Below, piece by piece: positions 29,445-38,200 of a stretch of DNA of 48,382 bases. Made by a program: the position numbers and the translations under genes. Position 1 is the stretch's first letter. Each line of letters opens with the position of its first letter. Below the pieces are notes generated by a model. It did no database searches. It was not told the DNA's origin and was given only the letters and a program-made list of their open reading frames with translations. This stretch comes from a virus. Where the stretch lies: positions 1-48,382 of IMG/VR virus record IMGVR_UViG_3300048591_000863; one strand, written 5' to 3'.

Positions 29445-30776
29445 TTAGGTCGGCATCACGAAGCGCGAGTCGTCGACGCGGATGAAATCGCACATCGCTT
29501 CTGCGGGGTTGCTGCTGGTGGCCGAGACCACGAGCGAGAGGTACAGGTAATTCCAATTCCAGTTGCGGGTCGCGCTCGACCAGAGCCAGAACCCCTCGCC
29601 GTCCGTCGAGTAGAAGTACTTGACGAGGTTGCTCGTGTTGCGCGTGAGCAGGATCCAGACCGAATTCTGGCCGGGGCCGAGGTTCTGCGTGTTGAAGGAG
29701 CCGTCGTAGGAGAACACGCGCATGACGCCAGAGCCGTTCGCGTTCAGCCCGAAATTCAGGTAGTTGCCGGTCTCGATCGTCGACGTGTCGCCGATCGACG
29801 CCGAGGCGAAGACGTCGGTGCCGCCGCCGTTCTGGTGAATCGCGAAGCGCGCCAGGACCGAGAAGGCGACGCCGGCGTTCTTGCCGGTGATCGCCTGCCG
29901 GCGCTCGAGCTTGCGGATCGAGGCCGTCGCGCTGCCGGTCCCGCCGTGCGCGACCCAGGTGCCGTTCTTCCCATCCGTGACCGTGTGCCCCGCGCCGGTG
30001 CCGGCGTTGGTCGTCGTCCACTTGGCATCCGGCGTCCCGCTCGTGAACTCGTCATCGAAGGCGCTGGGCGAGGCCGGCGCCGAGTAGGGGAAGACGAGCC
30101 CGCCGCCTCCGCCGCTCTCGTCGGCATACACCAGCACCCCGCTCGACGTCTTCAGGATCTTCCCGTCAGGCTGGCCCGTGGGATCCGGGACGAACGTGTC
30201 CCCATCGGCGCCGTCCGCTCCGTCGGCACCATCGGCCCCCGGAGCTCCAGGAGCTCCTGGAGCGCCGTCGGCCCCATCCGCGCCCGGGGGACCCTGCGGG
30301 CCCGGATCCCCGTCCGCGCCGTCGACCCCGGCTGCTCCGTCCGCGCCATCAGCTCCCGCGGGCCCCTGGGGGCCTGCAGGGCCTTCGAGGGCGCCGAGAA
30401 AGGGCCGACGGTCAACGACGCTCGTGATTGCGCCCCCGGCCGTCGTAGCGATCGCCAGCGGCACCTTCCCGGAGTCCCAGCCCGACGTCGAGACGCTCAC
30501 GACGCCCAGCAGGGTGCGCTGGACGTAGTTGGTGGCGTTGTCCGTCAGGGCGACCGTGCCGGCCGCGATCAGGGAGTAGAGCCCGGTGCCGGAGTTGTAG
30601 ACCATACCGCCGCGGTAGGCGAAGGTGAGGCCGGTCGTCAGGAACGGATCGAAGCAGAAGCTCTCGACGCCCATCGCGTCGAAGCGCTGCAGGTTCCGGT
30701 TCATCTCGTCGCCCCACCCGGTTTCCCCGGGGGCGCGGCCGTAGACGGTGCCCTTTGGCGTGGTGGTGGTGGTCAT
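29445..30776 (-). CDS. Collagen-like tail fibre protein (443 aa)
   Basis: Residues ~1-130 form the attachment region (PKGTVYGRAPGETGWG then beta-rich sequence). Then 21 consecutive Gly-X-Y triplets rich in GAD, GAP and GPQ form a collagen triple helix (residues ~131-193). The C-terminal ~240 residues are a beta-sandwich domain (FDDEFTSGTPDAKW start, NLGPGQNSVWILLTRN) of the concanavalin/laminin-G or DUF1349 type, a plausible carbohydrate-binding tip. The fibre is homotrimeric by analogy. Stop TAA lies next to the CCCTCGAGGG box. Confidence 0.75.
   Translation of the reverse strand: MTTTTTPKGTVYGRAPGETGWGDEMNRNLQRFDAMGVESFCFDPFLTTGLTFAYRGGMVYNSGTGLYSLIAAGTVALTDNATNYVQRTLLGVVSVSTSGWDSGKVPLAIATTAGGAITSVVDRRPFLGALEGPAGPQGPAGADGADGAAGVDGADGDPGPQGPPGADGADGAPGAPGAPGADGADGADGADGDTFVPDPTGQPDGKILKTSSGVLVYADESGGGGGLVFPYSAPASPSAFDDEFTSGTPDAKWTTTNAGTGAGHTVTDGKNGTWVAHGGTGSATASIRKLERRQAITGKNAGVAFSVLARFAIHQNGGGTDVFASASIGDTSTIETGNYLNFGLNANGSGVMRVFSYDGSFNTQNLGPGQNSVWILLTRNTSNLVKYFYSTDGEGFWLWSSATRNWNWNYLYLSLVVSATSSNPAEAMCDFIRVDDSRFVMPT
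30196..30385 (-). repeat. DNA encoding 21 collagen-like Gly-X-Y triplets
   Basis: A GC-rich nine-base-periodic region coding for repeated GAD/GAP/GPX units without interruption. Such tracts are prone to slippage, so copy number may vary among close relatives. Confidence 0.75.
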
Positions 30777-31891
30777 TCGCGGGTCGTCCTGGTGTCGTTG
30801 TGAGAGCGCACCTGAGCCAGCAGGTCCGACTGCGCGCTGCGGAGCTCTCGGCCGAGGGAGCCGGCTTCGACGGCCAGATCCCCCTTCAGGGCAAGGAAGC
30901 GGGCCGCCTCGAGGACCAGGCAGCGACAGAACACGGGACCGATCAGCTCGTTGGGCGGCAGGATCGTTTCATCCCAGACGATGCCGGTCATCGCCGGCAC
31001 CCGGATCCCCACCAGCCGCACCCGGTCGTAGATCCCCTGCCACTCCTCCGTGAAGCGTAGCAGGACGACCTCCGTGTCGCGCAGCAGGATCGCCGGGTCG
31101 CCCAGGTCATCATCGGTCGGGCTGAGGACCTTCGCCTTGACCCACTCGCCATCGGACACGCGGCGCGCCTTCGCCTCCCAGATCGCCTCCATCTCGGCGA
31201 TCGTGACCGCCGGGTCGAGGTTGGCGTCGCCGCCCCACGGCCCGCCCCACGGGCCGCCCCAGCCGATGACGTCCGGCACGTCGATCTCGAGATCCCCGTT
31301 CTCCACGTCGAGCCACTCCGAGGCGCACCGACTGAGCAGGCGCTGCCGGAATCGCAGGACGTGCTGCGAGAGCGCCTGCAGCGTCGTGACACCGCGCGCG
31401 TCGATCCCGCTTTCCATCTGCCCCTGCTCGAGCACGAAGGCCATCGTGCAGCCGGCGCGCTCGAGTCGGATCCCCTGAATCTCGAGGCCGAGGTCGAGCT
31501 CCTCCGGAGCGATCTCGCGGAAGTAGTCGTCCAGGCGCGACGGGTCGACATCGAGGCCGAAGTCGAGCTCGTCTTCCGTCTGGCCGCGGAGCAGGCCCGG
31601 GGACTCCGGCACGTCGAACTGGTCGACGAGCAGGATCCCGTACACGTCGTTGAACTGCAGCTTGGCGACCATGACCGGTTCGCGCTCGGCGTTCCGGCCG
31701 GCGCGCCCGGTGGCGTCAAAGTCTCCCTGACCCACTTCCACGAACGTCACGACGCCCGGGGCGTCTTCGACGACCTCGAGCGGCGGGTTGTTCGGATCGA
31801 AGTAGTAGGCCGTGTGCGGGAGCGGCAGCGGCCCCGAGTCGATCGGGTTGAGCTGCGGCGTCGGCAACCAGCCGGACGTCGGGAGCGCCAT
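30773..31891 (-). CDS. Tail/baseplate-region hypothetical protein (372 aa)
   Basis: Not recognised. Beta-rich N-terminal half with acidic segments (LRGQTEDELDFGLDVDPS), a Trp/Gly loop near residue 225 (GWGGPWGGPWGGD), then mixed alpha/beta. Coupled to flanking genes (TGATG and four-base overlap) between the paralogous adaptor pair and the collagen fibre. A fibre-base or adaptor role is inferred from position. Confidence 0.5.
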   Translation of the reverse strand: MALPTSGWLPTPQLNPIDSGPLPLPHTAYYFDPNNPPLEVVEDAPGVVTFVEVGQGDFDATGRAGRNAEREPVMVAKLQFNDVYGILLVDQFDVPESPGLLRGQTEDELDFGLDVDPSRLDDYFREIAPEELDLGLEIQGIRLERAGCTMAFVLEQGQMESGIDARGVTTLQALSQHVLRFRQRLLSRCASEWLDVENGDLEIDVPDVIGWGGPWGGPWGGDANLDPAVTIAEMEAIWEAKARRVSDGEWVKAKVLSPTDDDLGDPAILLRDTEVVLLRFTEEWQGIYDRVRLVGIRVPAMTGIVWDETILPPNELIGPVFCRCLVLEAARFLALKGDLAVEAGSLGRELRSAQSDLLAQVRSHNDTRTTRE

Positions 31892-32859
31892 CAGCGCCTC
31901 CCGAACGTCACGGCGAAGAGGAGCTTCAGCTTCTGGTCGGCCGTCTTCGGGATGGGCGGCGAGAACAGCACCTGGTAGTGCGGCGCCGGGTCATCCGAGA
32001 GCGGGAAGGTGATCATCTCGATGCCGCCGGCGAAGTTGGCGGTTGCCATATTCCACGTCGCGCGGTAGCCGCGGCGCGCGCTGCCGCTCGAGTACGGCGC
32101 GGTGGCAATGCCATCGGCGATCGTTCCCGCCGGCGGATCCGCGTCGATCGCGACGAGTGGACCCTCCTCGCTGGCGCTGGGCGGCGTCGGCGTCCCCACG
32201 CCGAGTGCGGCGAAGAGCGCCTCGGTCCAGAGCAGACCCGCCTCGTAGTTGCAGGGCCGCACGGTGAAATCGTAGGGGACGCCGGCGATCGCCACGGTCC
32301 CTTCGACATCGGTCGAGGTGACGTAGAGCCGCAGCTCGTAGAGAACCACGAGCTCGTCATCCGCTTCCATCTCGACCGTTGTCGGCGTGTCGGTCTCGTC
32401 GAGGATCAGCACCCGGCTCCACATATTCGCGCCGGTGGCGCCGCTGAACCAGCCGACCTCGGCGATCTCTCCTTCGACCGATCCCTCCACGAACACGCGC
32501 TGGCGGGTCACGCTGACGTACTCGCTCGTCCAGTCGTAGTCATCCGGCAGGGTGCCGTCGTCGTTGGTGCGCGCGCCCACTTGCGCCACGAGGGCCGTCT
32601 GTCCGATGGCCGGCGCGGTGTTGCCGGTGCCGGCCGCGGCGTACTCGAACTGCGCCAGGAGCCCGCCCGTCGCGATCGCGTCGATCCCGGCATCCGTAAT
32701 CAGGTTGCGGAACCGGCGCCGCAGCCGCTCCTCGCCGTGCCGGCGGACCGAGACCGTCACCCAGCCCTCGAGGCGGAAATGCGCCTGCGGCCGGGGCGCA
32801 CGAGGCGCCCGCAGCAGCTGATGGGGAACGTTCCCGAAGATCCGCGGCCGGCGGCTCAT
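31891..32859 (-). CDS. Tail adaptor-like protein, paralogue of its neighbour (322 aa)
   Basis: It shares a clear block with the next gene: NLITDAGIDAIAT then TGNTAPAIGQTALVAQVG, versus NLVVDAGLDTLHT and TGSTAPAAGQTALVAEVA. A beta-rich body follows in both. The ATG overlaps the neighbour's stop (ATGA). This block occurs in many phage virion-surface proteins annotated as hypothetical. The tandem copies probably form related subunits of a tail or decoration complex. Upstream in-frame sequence to 33327 is a shadow. Confidence 0.6.
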   Translation of the reverse strand: MSRRPRIFGNVPHQLLRAPRAPRPQAHFRLEGWVTVSVRRHGEERLRRRFRNLITDAGIDAIATGGLLAQFEYAAAGTGNTAPAIGQTALVAQVGARTNDDGTLPDDYDWTSEYVSVTRQRVFVEGSVEGEIAEVGWFSGATGANMWSRVLILDETDTPTTVEMEADDELVVLYELRLYVTSTDVEGTVAIAGVPYDFTVRPCNYEAGLLWTEALFAALGVGTPTPPSASEEGPLVAIDADPPAGTIADGIATAPYSSGSARRGYRATWNMATANFAGGIEMITFPLSDDPAPHYQVLFSPPIPKTADQKLKLLFAVTFGRR

Positions 32860-33881
32860 ACGCGCGCCCAGACGAAGTCGAGGTCGAGCACGAACCGCTT
32901 CGTGTTGTCCTTCGCGACCCGGGGCGTGAAGGTGATGTCCCACGTCCCGTTCCCGTTGAACGCGCTCCGCGCGATGATGCAGCCGCCGATCCCCGGGGTG
33001 CCGCCGGCATAGTTGGCGTCGCCGGTCTCCCAGAGGATCGAGACTTCGCGATGATGGTCGCCGGCGGTGTACGCCGCCCAGGTCGCCGACGTGGCGTTGT
33101 CGCCGTTGTTGTCGAGTGCGGTGTAGCCGACCGGCGTCAGGCTGTTCCGCGACCGGGCCAGCTGCCCACCGCTCGCCTGCCCCATGAAGGTCGGGCCATA
33201 CTGCGCGTGTTCGCTCCACCCGTTCGTCGCCTTGCCGATCGGCCGGTGCGAGACCGCCGTCGAGACGCCGCTCAGGTTGTAAGTCGGATCCACGGTGTCG
33301 GCGCTCGCCGGCGGGTAGACCCGCCACTCGTAGCGGAGCCGCAGCTTGTCGCTCGAGGTCTTGACGATCGTGGTCGGAGTGCCGCCCGAGTCGGTGAAGA
33401 GCGCGCGGGAGAACATCGCGCCACCCGCCCCGGTGAAGATGCCGACCTCGGTCAGATTGCCGTTCGCGACGGCGTAGTCGAACTCCCAGGTGTAGCGGCC
33501 GTAGCCGTAGCCGCCGCCGGAGTCGTAGCTGCCGGCGATCGTCGGGCCGGTCGTCATCCGGGCGACCTCCGCGACGAGCGCGGTCTGCCCTGCGGCCGGC
33601 GCCGTGCTGCCCGTCCCGACCGCGACGCGGTTCACGACCGAGGCGCCGATCTGGGATCCGTTGAGCGTGTGCAGGGTGTCGAGTCCGGCGTCGACGACCA
33701 GATTCGGAAACTCGAGCTCCTGCCGGATGATGCCGCCGCGGGAGACCAGTTGGACCAGCCAGCGGCCTTCGACGGTCGCCCCCAGCCGTGCCGTGCGGTG
33801 GACGCTGGGCCGGGGGCAGGGACCGCGGCCGAGGATCAGATTCGGGGCCGGAATGATCAGGCCAGAGGTGCGTCGCTTCAT
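32856..33881 (-). CDS. Tail adaptor-like protein, paralogue of its neighbour (341 aa)
   Basis: Begins MKRRTSGLIIPAPNLILGRG, then the shared NLVVDAGLDTLHT/TGSTAPAAGQTALVAEVA block (about residues 61-110) found in the gene downstream, and a beta-sheet-rich remainder (FDYAVANGNLTEVGIF; FTPRVAKDNTKRFVLDLDF). Tandem duplication with strong divergence outside the block. Virion role inferred from position. Confidence 0.6.
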   Translation of the reverse strand: MKRRTSGLIIPAPNLILGRGPCPRPSVHRTARLGATVEGRWLVQLVSRGGIIRQELEFPNLVVDAGLDTLHTLNGSQIGASVVNRVAVGTGSTAPAAGQTALVAEVARMTTGPTIAGSYDSGGGYGYGRYTWEFDYAVANGNLTEVGIFTGAGGAMFSRALFTDSGGTPTTIVKTSSDKLRLRYEWRVYPPASADTVDPTYNLSGVSTAVSHRPIGKATNGWSEHAQYGPTFMGQASGGQLARSRNSLTPVGYTALDNNGDNATSATWAAYTAGDHHREVSILWETGDANYAGGTPGIGGCIIARSAFNGNGTWDITFTPRVAKDNTKRFVLDLDFVWARV

Positions 33882-35068
33882 GGAGTCACCAGGGCTGCGC
33901 TGAGGAAGCTGAGAACGCCTTCGGTCTCTTCGTTCGATCCCGGGAGGCGCGCGGCGGTCTCCTGCTCGACCACGATGACCACAATCGGCGCCGTGGCATC
34001 GAGAAAGGTAAGCGCCGCCTCCGTCTCCTCGGTGTCACCGCCAAAGCGCGGATCCGTGTCGTGCTGCACGACGATGACCGCGTTCTCGAGGGCCGCATCG
34101 AGGAAGGTGAGCGCCGCGTCGATCCACTCGTCGTCCGACGACCAGGCGGGGTCGGTGTCCTGCGTGACGACGATCAGGTTCGTGACGATCGCCGCGGCGA
34201 CGAAGAGCAAGGTGCCGTCGATCGAGTCGTCCGGCCCGGAGAAGAAGGCGTCGACGCCAGCCGGGAAGCCCGCGTCGATAATGATCTTGACGACTGCCGC
34301 ATCGAGGAAATACAGGTCGCCCTGCATCGGATTCTCGAGGAGCGCGATCGGGTAGAGCGTACTCTCGACCGACTCGAGCGTGTAGGTGCCGGCGCCGACG
34401 TTGTGCACCGACGCCACGATCCGGATCCGGGAATCGCTCACCTTGACCACGTCCTCGAGGTACTTGTCGGCGACGTCGGTCAGGGGAACCGCGTGGGGCG
34501 TGGCGTACTCCTCGCGCTGCACGAGCATCTTCGCTTCGTCGTCGCCGTCGTGCAGGTAGAACACGAGCACGTCGGATTCACTCGTGAAGTCCGGCTCGTC
34601 GAGGATCGCGCGCGGCGTCCGGCCGGAGCCGAAGTTTTGGAAGACGAAGCCGGTCCCGACGTCGAACCAGTAGAGCCAGATCTCCGGCGCGCCGGCCGTA
34701 CCAGTCGGCCGCTCGGCGCACACCACGACGCGGCCGGCCTGCTCGAAGGCGAGATCGAGCTCGGTGATCAGGGCGCCCGAATACGAGAAGAGCACCGCCT
34801 CAGCTTCCCAGGCGGTGTTCCCGTCGTTGGCGCGCGCATAGTAGACGGTGGTGCCTTCGCAGCGGACGTACCACGGGCGATCGCGGATGCCGCGGGAGAG
34901 GTCGGCGATCCCGACCGGGCCGTAGGCAAAGGACCAGAGGTAGTCGAACGAGACGGCATCCGGCCGGCGATCGAGCGAGGCGCGCAGCAGCTGGTGCGTC
35001 GGCGTCTCGAACTCCGCCTTCGTCCGGCGCTGCCCTTCGGCGAATTCGTCAGCCCGCGAGATCTCCAC
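33878..35068 (-). CDS. Virion-region protein with 33-residue tandem repeats (396 aa)
   Basis: Residues 1-248 are beta-rich and unrecognised. Residues 249-396 hold four full repeats of 33-35 residues and a partial fifth. Each has the pattern x-G/A-x-L-x-F-L-D-A-A, then a hydrophobic strand (VIVV), an acidic/His stretch (QHDTDPRFGGD) and E-E-T. Such repeats may form an extended or beta-solenoid rod. GTG start; stop TGA overlaps the next gene. Neighbouring connector and tail genes suggest a virion protein. Confidence 0.6.
   Translation of the reverse strand: MEISRADEFAEGQRRTKAEFETPTHQLLRASLDRRPDAVSFDYLWSFAYGPVGIADLSRGIRDRPWYVRCEGTTVYYARANDGNTAWEAEAVLFSYSGALITELDLAFEQAGRVVVCAERPTGTAGAPEIWLYWFDVGTGFVFQNFGSGRTPRAILDEPDFTSESDVLVFYLHDGDDEAKMLVQREEYATPHAVPLTDVADKYLEDVVKVSDSRIRIVASVHNVGAGTYTLESVESTLYPIALLENPMQGDLYFLDAAVVKIIIDAGFPAGVDAFFSGPDDSIDGTLLFVAAAIVTNLIVVTQDTDPAWSSDDEWIDAALTFLDAALENAVIVVQHDTDPRFGGDTEETEAALTFLDATAPIVVIVVEQETAARLPGSNEETEGVLSFLSAALVTP
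33881..34324 (-). repeat. Tandem coding repeat, ~99-base units
   Basis: Four full units of about 33 codons plus a partial one, at residues 249-283, 284-316, 317-349, 350-382 and 383-396. The third and fourth are closest (both contain ALTFLDA). Copy number may vary between relatives. Confidence 0.6.
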
Positions 35069-35071
35069 GGC

Positions 35072-35731
35072 TTAGTCCTGGCGCGTCGTGCGGCCGAACC
35101 GGGAGACCTCAGCGTACTGGAAGTTGCGAAGATGGGCGTCGAAGTCGGCGAGTACTTCTTCCTCTTCGACGGTGAAGACGTCGAGGATCTCCTTCCGGCT
35201 CGTCGCGTTGAGCGCGATCGTCTTCCGGATCATGCTCTTCGCCAGGTCGATGACGAGCAGCTCGTGATACTGCGCCGGCATCGCCGGCACGTCGGCACCG
35301 CTCTCGAGGTCGGCCGGCCGCTTGGCATACCAGACGCGGACGCTGGTCACGCCCTGCAGGTCGGTGCCCACTTGCTGCAGGATGCCATCGCGGAGGGTCA
35401 TCCGCGGCGGCAGCGCGCAATCGAGATCGTCGACCGGCACCACCTTGACCGGGCGGCCGACCGGCCACGAGCTCGAGCCCGGGTCGTCGATCGTCACGAG
35501 CGAGATCCGCATCGGGAGCGGATCGAGATCGGCGGTGTCGCAGGCGCCGGCGGTCAGCGTCAGCTCGGCGTCGCGGCCGGCATAGTCGCGGTTCCGCTCA
35601 GCGATCCGGGCGAACAGCTGCTGGTGCCGCTGGTTCATCCGGCCGACCGAGACGGAGAAGGTATTGGGGACCTTGTCCGAGAACTCCATCGCCCGGGCGA
35701 GCGCGGCCTCGACGATCTCCTGGACGGTCAT
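35072..35731 (-). CDS. Connector-type head-tail protein (219 aa)
   Basis: A helix-rich N-terminus (MTVQEIVEAALARAMEFSD; NQRHQQLFARIAERNRDY) then a beta-barrel-like middle with ASWPVGRPVKVVPVDD and MTLRDG, ending in a helical region (YHELLVIDLAKSMIRKTIAL). This size and layout match phage adaptor/head-completion proteins that follow the capsid gene. No specific family assigned. ATG overlaps the upstream stop (ATGA). Confidence 0.55.
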   Translation of the reverse strand: MTVQEIVEAALARAMEFSDKVPNTFSVSVGRMNQRHQQLFARIAERNRDYAGRDAELTLTAGACDTADLDPLPMRISLVTIDDPGSSSWPVGRPVKVVPVDDLDCALPPRMTLRDGILQQVGTDLQGVTSVRVWYAKRPADLESGADVPAMPAQYHELLVIDLAKSMIRKTIALNATSRKEILDVFTVEEEEVLADFDAHLRNFQYAEVSRFGRTTRQD

Positions 35732-36402
35732 CCTGCCACCCCACCGCCCAGCAGGGCGCCATTCGGGACGAGCGCCTGCAGGTTGAACCGGCGGACGTGG
35801 CCGTACTTCCGCCGCTCCATCGACGAGAAGACGTGCTCGACGTGCGCGGCATAGAGCGCCAGGGCGCGATCGCGGCTCTCGATGAAGCCGGCCTCGTCGC
35901 CGCGGCCGTCCTTGATGGCGAGGTAGTAGGCGATCTCGCTGATGATCAGATCGAGGTGGCTCTCCGGGAAGTCCGGGTCGATCGGGTCCGTCACGTCGGC
36001 CGGGTCGACCGGGCGCCGCGAGAAGTAGACGGTCAGGTTCCCGCTGGTCGGGTCGCCCGTGTTGCCGGCCGAGTAGAAGTACTTGCCCATCGCATAGACG
36101 GCCTTCTTCGTCGGCTCCGCGTCGCGCTGGTCGAACGGGACGACGACAACCTCCTCGCCGCCGTGCTCGAGGTAGAACATCAGCTCCGCACCGGCCGGCC
36201 ACGCCCAGCGCCCGCCGGAGTAGCTCGCTGCTGCCGACTCGCCGTAGTAGGTCGGCGAGATCCGGGCGGTCAGCGCGAAGACGCCGCGCACCGTGCGCGT
36301 AACGGCCTGCAGCAGCTCACTACTCTGGGTAGCGAGCTGCTGATTGTTGAACCGCACCGATCGCCCGTAGGCCGCGACGAGAATCTCGTTGACCGTTGCC
36401 AT
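35728..36402 (-). CDS. Connector-type head-tail protein (224 aa)
   Basis: Similar organisation to the flanking genes: an N-terminal helix (VNEILVAAYGRSVRFNNQQL), a beta-rich middle (AELMFYLEHGGEEVVVVPFDQ), then helix (LDLIISEIAYYLAIKDGRG) and a beta tail. Length and gene position suit an adaptor or head-completion protein. ATG start directly after the TAG of the preceding gene. Confidence 0.55.
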   Translation of the reverse strand: MATVNEILVAAYGRSVRFNNQQLATQSSELLQAVTRTVRGVFALTARISPTYYGESAAASYSGGRWAWPAGAELMFYLEHGGEEVVVVPFDQRDAEPTKKAVYAMGKYFYSAGNTGDPTSGNLTVYFSRRPVDPADVTDPIDPDFPESHLDLIISEIAYYLAIKDGRGDEAGFIESRDRALALYAAHVEHVFSSMERRKYGHVRRFNLQALVPNGALLGGGVAG

Positions 36403-37044
36403 CTAGTCCCTCACGTCTCGGATGAAGCGCGCGTCGGCGCTTCGCAGCAACCACAGATTCTTCAGGAACCGCTCCCGCTCGACCTCGGCGTTCGCGGCGA
36501 ACTGCCGGTAGTTGGGCGCCTCGATGTCGCGCCGCTGCGAGCCGCGGCCGGCCATGAACGCCGCCGCACTCGTGACCAGCGCCTCGCGGGCGGTGTCGGG
36601 CAGAATCAGGACCGAGTCTTCCGACGTGAGGGCGGTCGGCGTCGTCGCGTACCGGATCCGGATGGCGTCGGAGCCCGCCCAGGCGCTCGCCTTGCCATCG
36701 AGGTAGAGCCGCCGGTTGACGATCCACGCGGAGCGATCGGGCCGCGGGTCGTGGCGGTGCTCGTAGGGGATGACCACGACGGGCAGCTCGCGGTCCCCCT
36801 TCAGGACCACCACGTCGTAGACGAAGAGGGGGGCCGTGAGCGCGATGCCCGCCGCGTGATCAGCGAGGGGCATCGGCTCGTCCTGCGTCGTGCTCCACAG
36901 GGACGGGTAGCGCGTCAGCGCGTCGGAGATCAGGGCGAGCTGGAAGCGCGACAGGAACCGCACCACGATCTTGTCGGGGTGCGAGTTGTCGTCGAACGCG
37001 GGATGGAGGTCCCGCGCCTCGTCCACGATCTCCGCGGCGTTCAT
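36403..37044 (-). CDS. Connector-type head-tail protein (213 aa)
   Basis: Helical N-terminus (MNAAEIVDEARDLHPAFDD; KIVVRFLSRFQLALISDAL), then beta segment (AAGIALTAPLFVYDVVVL), and C-terminal helices with basic residues. The three consecutive proteins 35072-37044 share size and pattern and probably build the neck. ATG overlaps the upstream stop. Confidence 0.55.
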   Translation of the reverse strand: MNAAEIVDEARDLHPAFDDNSHPDKIVVRFLSRFQLALISDALTRYPSLWSTTQDEPMPLADHAAGIALTAPLFVYDVVVLKGDRELPVVVIPYEHRHDPRPDRSAWIVNRRLYLDGKASAWAGSDAIRIRYATTPTALTSEDSVLILPDTAREALVTSAAAFMAGRGSQRRDIEAPNYRQFAANAEVERERFLKNLWLLRSADARFIRDVRD

Positions 37045-37625
37045 TCCTCGTCCTCGTCCGTGGTCTCCTCGCCGGCATCATCGCCGTCATCGGCCGGCGG
37101 CGCTTCCGCGCTACCCGCCGCGGCCAGCTCCCGCAGCAGCTCGGACGGCGACGCGGGATCCTCCGCGATCTCCTTGAGCTCGCGCTCCGGCAGCTTCGGA
37201 CCCTTGCGCGGGCGCTTCTTCAGGTCGGCCACCTGCTCGACGTCCTCGCCGGTCTTCAGGAAGTTGTCGACCCGGATCTTGAGCTTCGTCTGCTCGCTCT
37301 CGTCGTAGATCTTCGGCGCGATCTCGAGGAAGAGCGACAGCACCTTCCGGCGGACCCCGCCCGTCTTCGCCCGGTTGAACTCCTGCTCGACGTAGGTCGT
37401 CAGGAAGGCCGGGTTCGCGGTGAGGATCTCGCGGATACGCTCCGCGCTGGCTCCACCCGTGACCGGCTTGCTGTCGGGGAGCGGCGTGTTGGTCCCAGGC
37501 TTCGCGCCCTTGTCGCCCAGGACGAGCGGGCCGAACTTGTGCCGCCGCTCCTCGAGGAAGGTGCGCTCTTCGGCCGCGCGCTCCGCGCCGACCACGAGCT
37601 TTCCAAAGAGTCCCTTGCGCTTCAT
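37041..37625 (-). CDS. Acidic/basic hypothetical protein of the head region (194 aa)
   Basis: Not recognised. ATG 37625 overlaps the previous stop (ATGA). Basic N-terminus (MKRKGLFGKLVVGAERAAEERTF), then long helices (RIREILTANPAFLTTYVEQEFN), and a very acidic C-terminus (DDGDDAGEETTDEDEE). No membrane segment. Possibly a head-assembly factor. Confidence 0.5.
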   Translation of the reverse strand: MKRKGLFGKLVVGAERAAEERTFLEERRHKFGPLVLGDKGAKPGTNTPLPDSKPVTGGASAERIREILTANPAFLTTYVEQEFNRAKTGGVRRKVLSLFLEIAPKIYDESEQTKLKIRVDNFLKTGEDVEQVADLKKRPRKGPKLPERELKEIAEDPASPSELLRELAAAGSAEAPPADDGDDAGEETTDEDEE

Positions 37626-38200
37626 AGAGTCACGATCCTCTGTCGGTTCGCCCGGGGGACGAGCAGGTTTGGCTTCGGGGGCACCGAGAGCGTGACGCTC
37701 TTCCGGTGCTTGTTGATGATCGCCCAATCACTCTTCCCCTCGGAGTGCAGGCGATCCTGCATGATCTTCTGGCGGCGCAGCAGCGACGTCGCGCTGTCGC
37801 TTTCCTTCAGCATCTGGCGGAAGTCGGCATCGAGTAGGCCGTGGTCTTCCTTCCAGCACATCCGAGCATAGTCGATTTCGATCCGGCCATCCGGCGGGCC
37901 TTCGTAGTCGCGGATCCAGGTGAATCCCTGCATCAGCAGGAGTCCCTCCTCGAGAAACCGGCGGTGGCGCGGGTCGCTCAGGACCGCGACCCCCTCCTTG
38001 TGCCGGTTGTGGAGGAACTGCGCGATGATGGCAACGCCCCGGCGGTACTTCTCCCAATTCCAGCGGACCTCGCCGAGCATCCACCGGCCCTCCCCCTGAT
38101 AGAGCAGCTCCACGTTCGGCCGGATAGCCCGGAGCCGCCGGAGCAACTCCGGCGGCGCATCGTAGATCGCGGACCACTCTACCAGGGGGCGGTCGTTCAT
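37622..38200 (-). CDS. Hypothetical protein of the head region (192 aa)
   Basis: Not recognised. Helix-rich with many Trp and Tyr (LYQGEGRWMLGEVRWNWEKYRRG; LMQGFTWIRDYEG) and a basic C-terminus (SVTLSVPPKPNLLVPRANRQR). Coupled to flanking genes between the decoration-like and acidic head proteins. Confidence 0.5.
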   Translation of the reverse strand: MNDRPLVEWSAIYDAPPELLRRLRAIRPNVELLYQGEGRWMLGEVRWNWEKYRRGVAIIAQFLHNRHKEGVAVLSDPRHRRFLEEGLLLMQGFTWIRDYEGPPDGRIEIDYARMCWKEDHGLLDADFRQMLKESDSATSLLRRQKIMQDRLHSEGKSDWAIINKHRKSVTLSVPPKPNLLVPRANRQRIVTL

